47,417 bases of DNA from an uncultured Roseiflexus sp. Lineage in GTDB: Bacteria; Chloroflexota; Chloroflexia; Chloroflexales; Roseiflexaceae. Below, one piece after another: positions 1 through 8,395 of the stretch. The stretch lies in NCBI GenBank assembly GCA_937935075.1, contig CALGYB010000089.1, forward strand, positions 1 through 47,417, in the 5' to 3' direction. The translations under genes and the position numbers were made by a program. How positions within the stretch are numbered: position 1 is the stretch's first letter; every line of letters starts with the position of its first letter. Below the pieces are notes generated by a model. That model did not search any database and had not been told where the DNA came from. It was given only the letters and a program-made list of their open reading frames with translations.

Positions 1-120
1 CCCTATCCAAGCGATGTGAGCGACGAGGAGCGGGCCTTCGTCGCTTCGACCGGCTCAGGCGCCGCGCTCCCTCCCTGACCTTCATGACCGAAGACGCCCC
101 GCAGCGCAACCACGCGCTGC

Positions 121-252
121 GCCCCCCCCTGCCCCCCCGCAGGGGGGAAAGGGGGGGGCACGCGCCTGCGCCGCGCGCGGTGATCGTTGACGCACGCACG
201 ATGCAATCGCCCCCCCTGCCCCCCCCCGCATGCGGGGGGGCAGGGGGGGGCG
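121..252. repeat. C-run/G-run palindromic repeats
   Basis: Two successive near-palindromes of long C runs followed by long G runs. The second is centred on GCATGC at 228-233, with arms of C6-TG-C9 on the left and G7-CA-G8 on the right. Reading frames crossing the block are low-complexity Pro/Gly/Arg and are not genes. On transcription they would form very stable hairpins. The run lengths differ between the arms, which suggests slippage. Confidence 0.8.
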
Positions 253-315
253 GCAAGGTCCACGTGGCTGAAGCGGTTCATTACCTTATATGCTCGAAAG
301 TACATAACAGGCTCT

Positions 316-423
316 AGCCTGTCGCAGCCCACGGCGGCTGAGCCTGTCGCAGCCAACGTCCGCCGCAAGACGGTCAACACCGGCCATTATTGTGCAGCAT
401 CTAATGGTTCGCTCTATGAGGAA
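316..423 (+). repeat. Dispersed leader-type repeat, copy 1
   Basis: Contains CCTGTCGCAGCC twice, then AACGTCCGCCGCAAG, GTCAACACCGG, ATTATTGTGCA and CGCTCTATGAGGA. The same ordered blocks recur at 27467-27602, with a trace at 44784-44815. In both full copies the right end lies within about 100 bases of a plus-strand gene start, so it may carry a leader or promoter. That role is inferred. Confidence 0.7.
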
Positions 424-449
424 TGTGACATCGTTCGTGGTGTTGCAAC

Positions 450-473
450 AGTGCAGGCTAGCATTTTTGCACT
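450..473. promoter_or_regulatory. Inverted repeat upstream of the 487-aa gene
   Basis: AGTGCA (450-455) and TGCACT (468-473) form perfect 6-bp arms around a 12-base spacer, 30 bases before the start codon of the following gene. It could be an operator. No regulator is identifiable, and arms of this length could arise by chance. Confidence 0.25.
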
Positions 474-503
474 AGACGTTGACATGAACCATCGGAGGCA
501 TTT

Positions 504-1967
504 ATGCAAGACAACCAGTCATCGTCGGATCGCACCGGCAAAGTCGTGACAGGGCTTGCTTCAGCAGAGATTGCAAAGGCGCTGGAACGATTGCAGATCG
601 GCAAGTATCATACCAAAGGCGGTCATGGATTTGCGGCTGAAGATGCCAATGCGTTTGGCGATACGCTACGGTTTAGAAATGTTGAGATAACGGGAACAAC
701 CAATGAAATCAATGGTCCAGATCGTATTGTCGATGGAACTACAATTCAAACTAAATATTTTCAGACATCTGATGCGACTATCAATGCCGCATTCGATGAA
801 ACGACGGGTTTGTATCGGTACCAGGGACAGATGTTGGAGGTTCCTGCTGACCAGTATGACGAATGTGTTGAACTTTTTCAGAGGAAAATCGCTCAGGGAA
901 AGGTGCCGGGTGTCAGTGATCCCAATGAAGCGAGGAATATCGTAAGAAAAGGATATGTCACATACAAACAGGCTCGCAACATCGCACGAGCCGGTAATGT
1001 TGACTCTCTCCTGTTTGATGTCCAGACGCAGTCGATCACGTCGACTTACATTTTTGGGGTTTCGTTTACGATTGACTTCGCGTGGCGAATATGGAATGGA
1101 GATAAACCAGAGGAAGCAATCCGGGGTGCGCTTTATAGCGGCATCAGTGCAGGCGGTAGAACGTTTATCGTCGGCGTCATTTCTCGTCAGGTACTACGCA
1201 CTCGCATGGCTGCCGCTGGCGTGGTTACATTGCGCAGCGGAGTAAGAACAGTCGCTTCGACGGATCTCGGCAGAAGCGCTATTCACCGCATTGCATCAGC
1301 ATCGCTTGGAAGACCCGTCTACGGAGCGGCAGCGGTCAATCACGTTGCGAAACTACTTCGCACTAATGCTATCACGTCCACGATCAGTCTGGTCGTGTTG
1401 ACAGCGCCGGATGTGTATCATGCCGCCATTAAGCGCGATATGTCGTGGTCTCAGGTCGCTAAAAACATGGCTGTCAATGGAGCGAGCATAGTTGCTGGCG
1501 CCGGTGGATGGTTCGCTGGAGCAGCGGCAGGAGCAGCAATCGGGAGCGTTGTTCCGGGCATTGGCACGGCGATAGGCGGGATCGTCGGCGGAGTATGCGG
1601 GGGAATTGTGGGTGGTGTCGCTGGAAGCGGTGGCGCAAAAATGGTTCTGGATCAGTTTATCGAAGATGATGCCAGCAAAATGGTACCACTCCTTCAATCC
1701 GCCATAGAGGAATTGGCAAGCGATTATCTCTTATCCGAGCGCGAATTTGCAGAACTGATGACGGAAGTCAGGCAGACTATTTCTGATGCGTGGCTCAAGG
1801 ATATGTACCGGTCAGGATCGTCGGACGACTCGAATCTGACACGCAAGCAGTTTGCATACAACTCCTTCGACAATATATGCCAGCAGATTGCCTTGAGACG
1901 GTCCAGGGTCACGCTGCCGGATCCTGATCAGGTTCTGAATTGTGTTGCGCGTATCGCTGAAGCATGA
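504..1967 (+). CDS. Unknown protein, possible nuclease-like N-terminus with glycine zipper
   Basis: 487 residues; start set by GGAGG at 494-498, five bases before ATG. I do not assign a function. The N-terminal part has H41-G-F, E46, D73 in GPDRIVDG, and Q82-T-K84. This E...D...QxK spacing resembles Mrr-like members of the PD-(D/E)xK nuclease fold, by eye only. A hydrophobic stretch lies near 181-198. Residues about 331-382 form a long Gly/Ala-rich zipper of the kind that inserts in membranes, followed by a charged helical tail. The gene is visibly AT-richer than its neighbours and stands alone between repeats with no operon partner, which suggests horizontal acquisition. A toxin, effector or defence role is possible but unsupported beyond this architecture. 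Confidence 0.75.
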   Translation: MQDNQSSSDRTGKVVTGLASAEIAKALERLQIGKYHTKGGHGFAAEDANAFGDTLRFRNVEITGTTNEINGPDRIVDGTTIQTKYFQTSDATINAAFDETTGLYRYQGQMLEVPADQYDECVELFQRKIAQGKVPGVSDPNEARNIVRKGYVTYKQARNIARAGNVDSLLFDVQTQSITSTYIFGVSFTIDFAWRIWNGDKPEEAIRGALYSGISAGGRTFIVGVISRQVLRTRMAAAGVVTLRSGVRTVASTDLGRSAIHRIASASLGRPVYGAAAVNHVAKLLRTNAITSTISLVVLTAPDVYHAAIKRDMSWSQVAKNMAVNGASIVAGAGGWFAGAAAGAAIGSVVPGIGTAIGGIVGGVCGGIVGGVAGSGGAKMVLDQFIEDDASKMVPLLQSAIEELASDYLLSEREFAELMTEVRQTISDAWLKDMYRSGSSDDSNLTRKQFAYNSFDNICQQIALRRSRVTLPDPDQVLNCVARIAEA

Positions 1968-2425
1968 ACGATCCAGAATGATGGCATCGCTCAAGAACCG
2001 GCAAATGAATGTCTCAATGCGAGGAGGGCAAAGATGCTCAATGAGGTCGCACAAAAACTGGCGTCTCTAAACCACGCGTTGCCGTGATTGCGAGGCGCGC
2101 CAGCGCCGGATGTGCAGACAAGTCCCCTCTGTGGGCTTGCACGTTCTCAGCAGGGGCTTTTGGAGTTTGAGAACATAATCCGGTATCGCCCGGTTCAGCC
2201 CGCGAAGGCGGGCTTCGTACCCGTAGCCCGCGGCTCCAGCCGCCGGGCAGGGAAGCGGATAGCAGAATAATTGTTCAAAGTCCATCAGCCGCCGGACGGG
2301 GAGACTCCGCCATCCGCCAGATTCCCTATTGCCACTGGTTAGGGAGTCGTGCTAAGATGGAACGTGTGCTCGATCTGCTGCGCAGCATACTATACTATGC
2401 ACGCGCAGCGCAGGGGTAGAGGGAT
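1968..2425. other. Gap with repeat fragment and short stem-loop
   Basis: No convincing gene. Bases 2116-2162 are a degraded copy, in reverse orientation, of the repeat core seen at 29048-29100. GCCCGC-GAAG-GCGGGC at 2198-2213 is a perfect 6-bp stem without a T run. The sequence around 2390-2398 (CATACTATACTATGC) offers a TATACT -10 candidate for the operon starting at 2426. Confidence 0.5.
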
Positions 2426-2890
2426 ATGGCGAACGTGAGTCACGACGCCGATCACGAGGAGCGCGTCGTTGAGTTACATTTGCCCAGCCGTCTTGGCTAC
2501 GAAAAAGTCGCAATGGACGCTGCTGCGTCAATTGCACGGCGTATGGGGTTCAGCACGGATCGCATCGAGGGGCTGCGCACGGCTCTGGCTGAAGCGATAA
2601 CCAATGCTATCGAGCACGGAAATGCCCACGACGCCGGTACGCGCGTGCTGGTCATCCTGACGGTGCGGCCATCTGAACTCGTCGTCAGTGTCGCCGATCA
2701 GGGGTGTAAGCCGATTGACCAATCACAACTCGCTCCAGCGCCGCGCATCGAAGACTCGTTTGCCCGCGCCGATAAAGGCGGCTGGGGCATCTGGTTGATC
2801 CGCGAGTTGATGGACAAGGTGGAGTTCACCACAGCGCCAACTGGCGGTAATCAGGTGCGGATGGTCATTTATCTCGAGAAGCAACCATAA
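2426..2890 (+). CDS. RsbW-type anti-sigma serine kinase (first of two)
   Basis: 154 residues, GHKL ATPase fold of the RsbW/SpoIIAB family. Such proteins bind a sigma factor or output protein and phosphorylate a STAS antagonist. Visible motifs are the N-box EAITNAIEHGN near 55-65, the VADQGCKP segment near 92-99 (G1 box), and GGWGIWLIRELMD near 118-130 (G2). Length is normal for a stand-alone switch kinase. AGAGGG sits just before the ATG. The next kinase gene starts three bases after the stop, and a STAS gene follows, so this is a partner-switching operon. No sigma factor gene is in the window, so the target is unknown. Confidence 0.9.
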   Translation: MANVSHDADHEERVVELHLPSRLGYEKVAMDAAASIARRMGFSTDRIEGLRTALAEAITNAIEHGNAHDAGTRVLVILTVRPSELVVSVADQGCKPIDQSQLAPAPRIEDSFARADKGGWGIWLIRELMDKVEFTTAPTGGNQVRMVIYLEKQP

Positions 2891-2893
2891 CCT

Positions 2894-3337
2894 ATGTCTG
2901 ACGTATCTCCCCCTCTCTCTCTTGAGTTGTCGATTCCTAGCGAGTTTGGGTATGAACGAGTCGTTCGCGAGGCAGTGGCTTCATTTGCGCGTCGCATCGG
3001 TTTGAACAGCGAGCGGGTCGAGGATTTGAAAACGGCCGTCAGCGAAGCATGCCTCAATGCGATTGAACACGGCAATGCGCAGATGCCGGAGATGCGCGTC
3101 GGCGTTAATTGTGTCTGGGAGAACGACGGTCTGACCATCAGGGTGTTGGATCACGGCTTGAAACGATATGCCGGTCACGTGGCGCCCTGCATCGTGTGCA
3201 AGGTGCATGGCGAGGCGCCGCCGCGCGGTATGGGGTTGTACCTGATTGCGCAACTGGTCGATACGTGCGGTTTCGAGACTTCGCCCGATGGCGGCAATGT
3301 GCTATGTATGCGTATGCATACCCGTTCGATGGCGTGA
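2894..3337 (+). CDS. RsbW-type anti-sigma serine kinase (second of two)
   Basis: 147 residues, clearly paralogous to the preceding kinase: N-box EACLNAIEHGN, DHGLKRY in place of the usual DxGxG segment, and RGMGLYLIAQLVD as G2. The N-terminus shares the pattern Ser/Glu-phe-Gly-Tyr-Glu with the upstream copy (GYEKV versus GYERV), so tandem duplication is likely. Divergence around the ATP lid (HVAPCIVCKVHGEAPPRG, with two cysteines) suggests different nucleotide handling or a different partner. Only three bases separate it from the upstream gene, so translation is probably coupled. Confidence 0.88.
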   Translation: MSDVSPPLSLELSIPSEFGYERVVREAVASFARRIGLNSERVEDLKTAVSEACLNAIEHGNAQMPEMRVGVNCVWENDGLTIRVLDHGLKRYAGHVAPCIVCKVHGEAPPRGMGLYLIAQLVDTCGFETSPDGGNVLCMRMHTRSMA

Positions 3338-3427
3338 TGGACGTGGTGCGCGCCTGATCATCGTTATCGGGGAGCACTGGCGCGACAGATGCATGATTGC
3401 GTCGATGCCAGGATGAGGAGCACAGGC

Positions 3428-3790
3428 ATGCTGGACGATGAGTTGCATGTACATATTCGTGAGCGTGAAGGGGTGGCGATTATTGATCTGGTCGGTGATG
3501 TGACGACCTTCGCCGAGGAAAAGATTAACGGCGCCTATAATGAGGTTTCGCGCAAAGGCGCACGAAACATTCTGCTCAACTTTCGTCAGAACGATTATAT
3601 CAACAGTGCTGGCATCGCCATCCTGATTGGAGTCGTCACCGAAGTCAATCGAAATAATCAGCGACTGGCTGTCAGCGGATTGTCGCAACACTTTCAGAAA
3701 ATCTTTCGCATGGTCGGTCTGGCGCAATATATCGATATTTATCAGGACGAAGACGAGGCGATTCGCGGCCTGACCGCCGCAATGGCTTGA
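3428..3790 (+). CDS. STAS-domain anti-sigma factor antagonist (RsbV/SpoIIAA type)
   Basis: 120 residues, a single STAS domain. The segment YINSAGIAILIG carries the Ser expected to be phosphorylated by an RsbW-type kinase; when unphosphorylated it would sequester the kinase. I place the start at ATG 3428, preceded by AGGAG at 3414-3418, rather than at the in-frame ATG 39 bases upstream, which lacks a ribosome site and would add 13 atypical residues. It lies 90 bases after the second kinase gene, completing a kinase-kinase-antagonist module. Which of the two kinases it serves cannot be told from sequence. Confidence 0.9.
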   Translation: MLDDELHVHIREREGVAIIDLVGDVTTFAEEKINGAYNEVSRKGARNILLNFRQNDYINSAGIAILIGVVTEVNRNNQRLAVSGLSQHFQKIFRMVGLAQYIDIYQDEDEAIRGLTAAMA

Positions 3791-3804
3791 GTCAGCGGGT
3801 GACG

Positions 3805-4161
3805 ATGGACGGTTTTCTCTTGTTCGTTCTTTTCGCGGCAATTCTGCTGCTCGCTGCATATCTGTTGTGGCGCTATTGGGCTGCTCTGACGGTGGCGACG
3901 CCGGGAGAAGAGCGTTTTGAGGAGCGTATCGCCGCTTTGAACGAACGTCAGGCGCACCGTTACAGCGATGAGGAACTGACGGCGCTGGCCACTGAGGAGG
4001 ATGCCTGGCGCACGATGGTCGAACGCGGACGGCGCGCAACACGCCGTGAACGCTCGACAGGCGATGTGATGCGTCGTCGCGCCAGGAAAAGCCTGACGGA
4101 ACAAACACCTCGCTTGCTGCCTGGCCGCCGCGTCACGACGCCACCTCCCGACGAGCAATGA
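3805..4161 (+). CDS. Small single-pass membrane protein, unknown
   Basis: About 118 residues. One transmembrane helix near the N-terminus (FLLFVLFAAILLLAAYLLW) is followed by a highly charged, Arg/Glu-rich cytoplasmic tail with GEERFEERIAALNERQ-like helical content. An alternative TTG start at 3787 overlaps the stop of the STAS gene by four bases and would add six residues. The position suggests co-transcription with the switch operon. Its 3' end overlaps the convergent exporter gene by 29 bases. No family recognised. Confidence 0.65.
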   Translation: MDGFLLFVLFAAILLLAAYLLWRYWAALTVATPGEERFEERIAALNERQAHRYSDEELTALATEEDAWRTMVERGRRATRRERSTGDVMRRRARKSLTEQTPRLLPGRRVTTPPPDEQ

Positions 4162-5350
4162 TCGCTGGCGGGACGAATATCAGCAACGCCGCACTTCCAA
4201 GCAACGCTCCGATCAGATATGGCGCCGCCGTTCCTGCCCGATCAAAACTGACCCCTGCCACGACCGGACCGGCGATCATCGTCAGGTTGAGCAGTGCTGC
4301 GGTTCCGCCCATCAGTCGCCCCTGATCGGCGGGCGATACCCGCAGCGAGAGCAGGCTGGTCAGCGCCGGGATTGCCAGGCCGCTGCCGAACGCGATCAAC
4401 CCCACCGAGGGGTAGAGCACCCACGCTGCTGGCGCCAGACCGGTTGCGACCAGGGCGCCTGCCATTACGGTCATTCCAATGCGCGCTAGCCGGACATCTC
4501 CCAACCAGCGCTGCATCAGCCCCAGCAAAAATCCCTGTGTGATCACCGCGCATACGCCTACGAATGCAAAGAACAGCGCATTCTCGAACATGCCCCAACC
4601 GAAGCGCGCGGCGGTAAAGAGCGGAAAGTTGCTATACAGCCCCGAGAACCCCAGATTCAGCAACACCACGACGATCAGCAGACGGCGAACCGCCGCAATC
4701 TGCAACAGGGCGATCAGGTTCGCCAGAGGGTTTGCAGTGCGCAGCAATGCGCTCAATCGCCCTTGCTTGGTGTTATCGAGACGAAATGATCGACGGCGTT
4801 CGGGCGGCAGCGACTCGGGGAGTAACGCAAGGGCAAACAACATATTGGCAAGCGCTAGCGCTGAAGCGACCAGCGCCGGGGCGCTCAGATCGGTCAGGCT
4901 CAATACACCGCCCAACACCGGACCAACCATCAGCCCCAGCCCAAACGCTGCGCCGACCAACCCCAGACCGCGCGCCCGGCGATCCGGCGTGGTGCTGTCG
5001 GCGATGTACGCCTGCGCAATGCTCAGATTGCCGCCGGTGACGCCATCGATCAGCAGCGCCAGCGCCAGCAACGCCAGGCTGTCGGCGACTGCCAGGAGCA
5101 AGTACGCCAGCGACGTTCCGCTCAGGCAGGCAATCAGCACCGGACGGCGACCAAACCGATCCGACAGACTTCCCAGCATCGGACCGACGAGAAATTGCGC
5201 TGCGGCATAAAGCCCGCTCAGAATGCCGACCAGGGTGGCGCCAGGGGCGATGCGCTGCACGTAGAATGGCAACAGCGGCACGATCATCCCGTAGCCGACC
5301 AGATCGACAAAGACCGCAAGAAAAAGAATGGCAAGCGTGTTGCGTTTCAT
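4133..5350 (-). CDS. MFS multidrug/tetracycline-type exporter
   Basis: About 405 residues, major facilitator superfamily with roughly 12 hydrophobic helices, TetA/drug:H+ antiporter-like. The loop 2-3 motif is visible as GSLSDRFGRRPVLI, and the motif near helix 4-5 as GLGLVGAAFGLGLMVGPVLGG, typical of the 12-helix exporters. The start chosen is MKRNTLAILFLAVF (ATG at 5350). A longer frame to 5443 would put 31 polar residues ahead of helix 1 and is unlikely. The substrate cannot be read from sequence. It stands alone and converges on the small membrane gene. Confidence 0.88.
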   Translation of the reverse strand: MKRNTLAILFLAVFVDLVGYGMIVPLLPFYVQRIAPGATLVGILSGLYAAAQFLVGPMLGSLSDRFGRRPVLIACLSGTSLAYLLLAVADSLALLALALLIDGVTGGNLSIAQAYIADSTTPDRRARGLGLVGAAFGLGLMVGPVLGGVLSLTDLSAPALVASALALANMLFALALLPESLPPERRRSFRLDNTKQGRLSALLRTANPLANLIALLQIAAVRRLLIVVVLLNLGFSGLYSNFPLFTAARFGWGMFENALFFAFVGVCAVITQGFLLGLMQRWLGDVRLARIGMTVMAGALVATGLAPAAWVLYPSVGLIAFGSGLAIPALTSLLSLRVSPADQGRLMGGTAALLNLTMIAGPVVAGVSFDRAGTAAPYLIGALLGSAALLIFVPPAIIARREVAS

Positions 5351-5451
5351 GAGACGTTCAGCGACATACTGGCAAAGAATCATAGCGCAAAACTGGCGTT
5401 TGACAGATGTGTATAAATGTTCTATGGTGTGTTGACCGGTCAAAAAGGTGA

Positions 5452-5734
5452 GATGCCGCCGTTGGCGCCTTCCGTGCGAATGATGGTGATGAGACGTGGC
5501 AACCGATCACGGGTGACATTGAGTATGACCCGCCGCCGACGAATGAGATGCCACAGAGCGACTTTTCTGTCCTGCGTCGCGCCGTAGCGGTCGATATGCT
5601 TGATTCGAGCGGCGTCTACTTCAGCGCAACCGGCGGGCAGGGGTATGTCTCGCCGGATTCAGGTGATTCCTGGAGGTCATTGTCCGCGATCCGCCGTCGA
5701 TGCTTCTGGTCGTGGTTCAGACAATCCGATGATT
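5452..5734 (+). pseudogene. Remnant of a BNR/sialidase-like repeat protein C-terminus
   Basis: Open frame from 5452 reads VGAFRANDGDETWQPITGD, a BNR (Asp-box) repeat, and later GVYFSATGGQGYVSPDSGDSW, a second Asp-box-like unit. Right after this SW the frame must shift near 5671-5675 to continue as VIVRDPPSMLLVVVQTIR followed by TGA at about 5732, which matches how such beta-propeller proteins end. No start codon, no upstream part and an internal frameshift mark it as decayed. The intact protein would have been a photosynthesis-stability-factor or sialidase-like propeller; its substrate is unknown. Confidence 0.6.
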
Positions 5735-5747
5735 GGAAAGGTGATCT

Positions 5748-6230
5748 ATGGATGCAAACGCTTTTCGCCATCTCTACGAGTACCATTTTGCCGAAAATCG
5801 CAACCTTTGGGATGCCTGTGCCACACTCTCCGATAATCAATTCACGCAAGCGATCGCCTACTCGCACGGGTCGGTGCGCAATCAGATCGTTCATCTGATG
5901 AGCGTCGATGATACGTGGTTCAGCGGGTTGCGCGGGGTTGAGATTCCAGAGCCGCTCAACCCCGCCGGCTTTCCTGATCGGGCGAGCATTCGCGCGTATT
6001 GGAACCGTGTCGAGGGAACGATGCGCGCGTACCTGGCGGAACTGCGTGATGATATGCTCTTCGAGCGACCGCTGGAGGGAGAGGACCGGGATCTGATGGT
6101 GTGGCAGGTCCTGATCCACGTGGTCAACCATGGCACGGATCATCGCGCCCAGATCCTCCGAATACTCCACGATTTCGGATTGAAGACCACCTCGCAGGAT
6201 TATATCTTTTTTGTTTATGACCATCTGTAG
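5748..6230 (+). CDS. DinB/YfiT-like four-helix metalloprotein
   Basis: 160 residues. The pattern NQIVHLMSVDDTWF (His near 49) together with HVVNHGTDHRAQI (His residues near 125-131) gives the His triad of DinB-superfamily helical bundles, which bind a divalent metal. Members include thiol transferases and damage-induced proteins, so the reaction here is unknown. Full length for the family. The gene immediately follows the decayed BNR gene. Confidence 0.85.
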   Translation: MDANAFRHLYEYHFAENRNLWDACATLSDNQFTQAIAYSHGSVRNQIVHLMSVDDTWFSGLRGVEIPEPLNPAGFPDRASIRAYWNRVEGTMRAYLAELRDDMLFERPLEGEDRDLMVWQVLIHVVNHGTDHRAQILRILHDFGLKTTSQDYIFFVYDHL

Positions 6231-6231
6231 A

Positions 6232-6301
6232 AGGGGCAGGTCTGCGACCGACCCTTGCAACGGTGATGACCACGGCAGGGCAGGTCTGCGACCGGGCCCT
6301 T
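6232..6301. repeat. Two direct GGCAGGTCTGCGACC motifs
   Basis: GGGGCAGGTCTGCGACCGACCCTT (6233-6256) is repeated as GGGCAGGTCTGCGACC-GGGCCCTT at 6278-6301. Each copy has an imperfect GGTC/GACC stem and resembles the hairpins at 38616-38692. It is probably an intercistronic repeat that may also act in termination for the DinB-like gene. Confidence 0.5.
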
Positions 6302-6407
6302 CCATGGATTGCGGTCGATTGCAGTAAGGGTTGCGCCTTCTCCAATAAATATCTGGTATCATGTCCCCATTCCGAGAAATCTTTCACTACACTGGCATTC
6401 CCATTCT

Positions 6408-7574
6408 ATGACCATGAACATCGTCTTTCTCTCGCCGCACTTTCCGCCAAACTGGCATCTGTTTTGCGTGCATCTGCGTCGCCTGGGCGCGAATGTCCTT
6501 GGCATCGCTGATGAGCCATATGATCTGCTGCCCCCCGAACTACGCGCGGCGTTGACCGAATACTATCGCGTGTCAGATTTGCACAACTACGACGAGATAC
6601 TGCGCGCTCTTGGCTATTTCACGCACCGCTACGGCAAAATCCAGCGGATCGACTCGCTGAACGAGTACTGGATTGAAACTGAAGCGCGGTTGCGCACCGA
6701 TTTCAATATCGAAGGACCGAAAATTGCCGATCTGCCCGGGATCAAGCGCAAATCGGAGATGAAGCGCCTCTTTACCCGGGCACAGGTGGATGTGGCGCGC
6801 GGGATTCTGGTCACTTCGCCTGCCCAGGTACGCGCCTTTGCCGCCGAGGTCGGCTACCCGGTCGTCGCCAAACCCGACATCGGCGTTGGCGCCAATCATA
6901 CGTTTAAGATTACCAATGAGAACGAACTCGATGCATTCCTGGCGCGCCGACCGGAGGGGTTCTTGATCGAGGAATACATCCACGGCGTTATTCAGACCTT
7001 CGACGGACTGGCGGACCGAAATGGCGAGCCGGTGTTCTTTACCTCGATGCAGTACAGCGACGGCGTGATGGAGATCGTCGTCAACGACGACGACATCTAC
7101 TACCTGACCGAGCGCGACATCCCGCCCGACCTCGAGCATGCAGGGCGCCGCCTCCTCACTACGTTCAATGTGCGCGAACGCTTCTTCCACTTCGAGTTCT
7201 TTCGCACTCCCGAAGGGCGGCTGGTGGCGCTCGAAGTCAACATGCGCCCGCCAGGCGGGTTGAGCCTCGATATGTTCAACTATGCCAGCAATATCGATCT
7301 GTACTATGAGTGGGCGAATGTGCTGATCAACAACCGTTGCAGCGCTCCGCTGGCGCGACCGTACCACGTCTGCTACGCCGGGCGCAAACCGTTTCGCCCC
7401 TATGCCCTGACCCACGAGGAAGTGCTTCTGCGCTTCGGTGACCGCATCATTCACCATCAGCCGATGCCGCCGTTGTTTCACCGGGCAATGGGTGCGTATG
7501 CGTATCTGATTCGTTCGCCGGATCGTGAGGAAGTAATTGCGATTGCGCGGGAGATTCAACGGTTAATACCGTAG
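6408..7574 (+). CDS. ATP-grasp family carboxylate-amine ligase-like protein
   Basis: 388 residues from ATG 6408 (or 6414; the upstream in-frame codons look non-coding). The N-terminus MNIVFLSPHFPPNW begins a Rossmann-like preATP-grasp domain. The ATP-grasp core follows: KRKSEMKRLF, VGYPVVAKPDIGVGANHTFKI (phosphate-binding loop with Lys), GFLIEEYIHG (adenine-binding hinge) and RLVALEVNMRPPGG (metal-binding Glu and Asn). Such enzymes join a carboxylate to an amine through an acyl phosphate. The substrates are unknown. No neighbouring pathway genes help. Confidence 0.82.
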   Translation: MTMNIVFLSPHFPPNWHLFCVHLRRLGANVLGIADEPYDLLPPELRAALTEYYRVSDLHNYDEILRALGYFTHRYGKIQRIDSLNEYWIETEARLRTDFNIEGPKIADLPGIKRKSEMKRLFTRAQVDVARGILVTSPAQVRAFAAEVGYPVVAKPDIGVGANHTFKITNENELDAFLARRPEGFLIEEYIHGVIQTFDGLADRNGEPVFFTSMQYSDGVMEIVVNDDDIYYLTERDIPPDLEHAGRRLLTTFNVRERFFHFEFFRTPEGRLVALEVNMRPPGGLSLDMFNYASNIDLYYEWANVLINNRCSAPLARPYHVCYAGRKPFRPYALTHEEVLLRFGDRIIHHQPMPPLFHRAMGAYAYLIRSPDREEVIAIAREIQRLIP

Positions 7575-7663
7575 CCCAATCCGTCCATATCGGTCTCGAT
7601 CAATCCGCATCCGTGCACATAGCGGAGATTGGTGTCACTGGCAACGCTCTCTGGCAAGGTTCG

Positions 7664-8038
7664 TCATTTCTTCTCGATATAGCGCACCCCTTCGATATTG
7701 GCGAAATGAACGTTTTGAGTCCAGAGTTCAGCGTCATATGCGCGCGCCGTGGCAAGAATGACGCTATCCGCCATCGCCAGTTTGTGAGCGCGTGAGAGGA
7801 GCGCAGCATTCAACGCGATGTCCTTCGTCAGGTCAACGACCAGACCGGCAGACATCCAGGCGATCGCTGCCAGTGCATCTTCTTCGCCGCGCTGTTCAGC
7901 GACCCGTTTATATACCTCGTACAGACAGATGGTCGGCACGATAAGCGCATCCGTTGCCCTGATCACCGGCGCAAAAAAGTTCGCATTCGGTCCGTTGCCG
8001 AAATATTCCAGCCAGCCTGACGAGTCCACGACATTCAA
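7664..8038 (-). CDS. PIN-domain toxin (VapC-like)
   Basis: 124 residues, PIN-domain ribonuclease fold. The acidic cluster expected to bind Mg is seen as D5, E41 and D91. The fourth position, usually Asp in a TQD-type motif, is N109 in WTQNVHF, which occurs in some active PIN proteins. The start overlaps the stop of the upstream antitoxin gene by four bases, the usual type II layout. Target RNA unknown. Confidence 0.88.
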   Translation of the reverse strand: MNVVDSSGWLEYFGNGPNANFFAPVIRATDALIVPTICLYEVYKRVAEQRGEEDALAAIAWMSAGLVVDLTKDIALNAALLSRAHKLAMADSVILATARAYDAELWTQNVHFANIEGVRYIEKK

Positions 8039-8247
8039 CGGAGTTCATCCTCCTCTTCTCGCTGAATGTCGGTGTCAAGACCTTCAAGGAACCCCTGCGC
8101 TTCTTCGATGGGAGGCACAATCACCATGCGAATACTTCGCTTATAGGGAATGAACACGACTTTCTGCCCTGGCTTCAATCCGAACCGTTGCCGCACTTCG
8201 AGCGGAATAACAACCTGATACTTGGTTGAGATTGTTGTGGCGTACAT
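8035..8247 (-). CDS. AbrB/MazE-fold antitoxin (VapB-like)
   Basis: 70 residues. The swapped-hairpin DNA-binding domain reads TTISTKYQVVIPLEVRQRFGLKPGQ, followed by a Glu/Asp-rich tail (REEEDELR) that would wrap the toxin. The start is fixed by AAGGAG 8 bases ahead of ATG 8247; a longer frame to 8346 would run into the promoter of the divergent SbcC gene. Such antitoxins normally autorepress their own promoter, here in the 8248-8395 intergenic stretch. Confidence 0.88.
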   Translation of the reverse strand: MYATTISTKYQVVIPLEVRQRFGLKPGQKVVFIPYKRSIRMVIVPPIEEAQGFLEGLDTDIQREEEDELR

Positions 8248-8395
8248 TCTTACGATCTCCTTATCCAATGAACGATGTAATACATTATATCCGGCTGAAC
8301 TCTTCGGTGCAACGTCAATAGTTCTCCACTCTTGCACAAACCGCAATCCTCGGCTACACTACTGCGCGCATCTGTTCGATGGCAGGGTGCTGGCT

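Noticed and set aside
3-549. Open frames in the first 500 bases
   Set aside because: They are Pro/Gly/Arg low-complexity translations of the C/G-run repeat and dispersed repeat.
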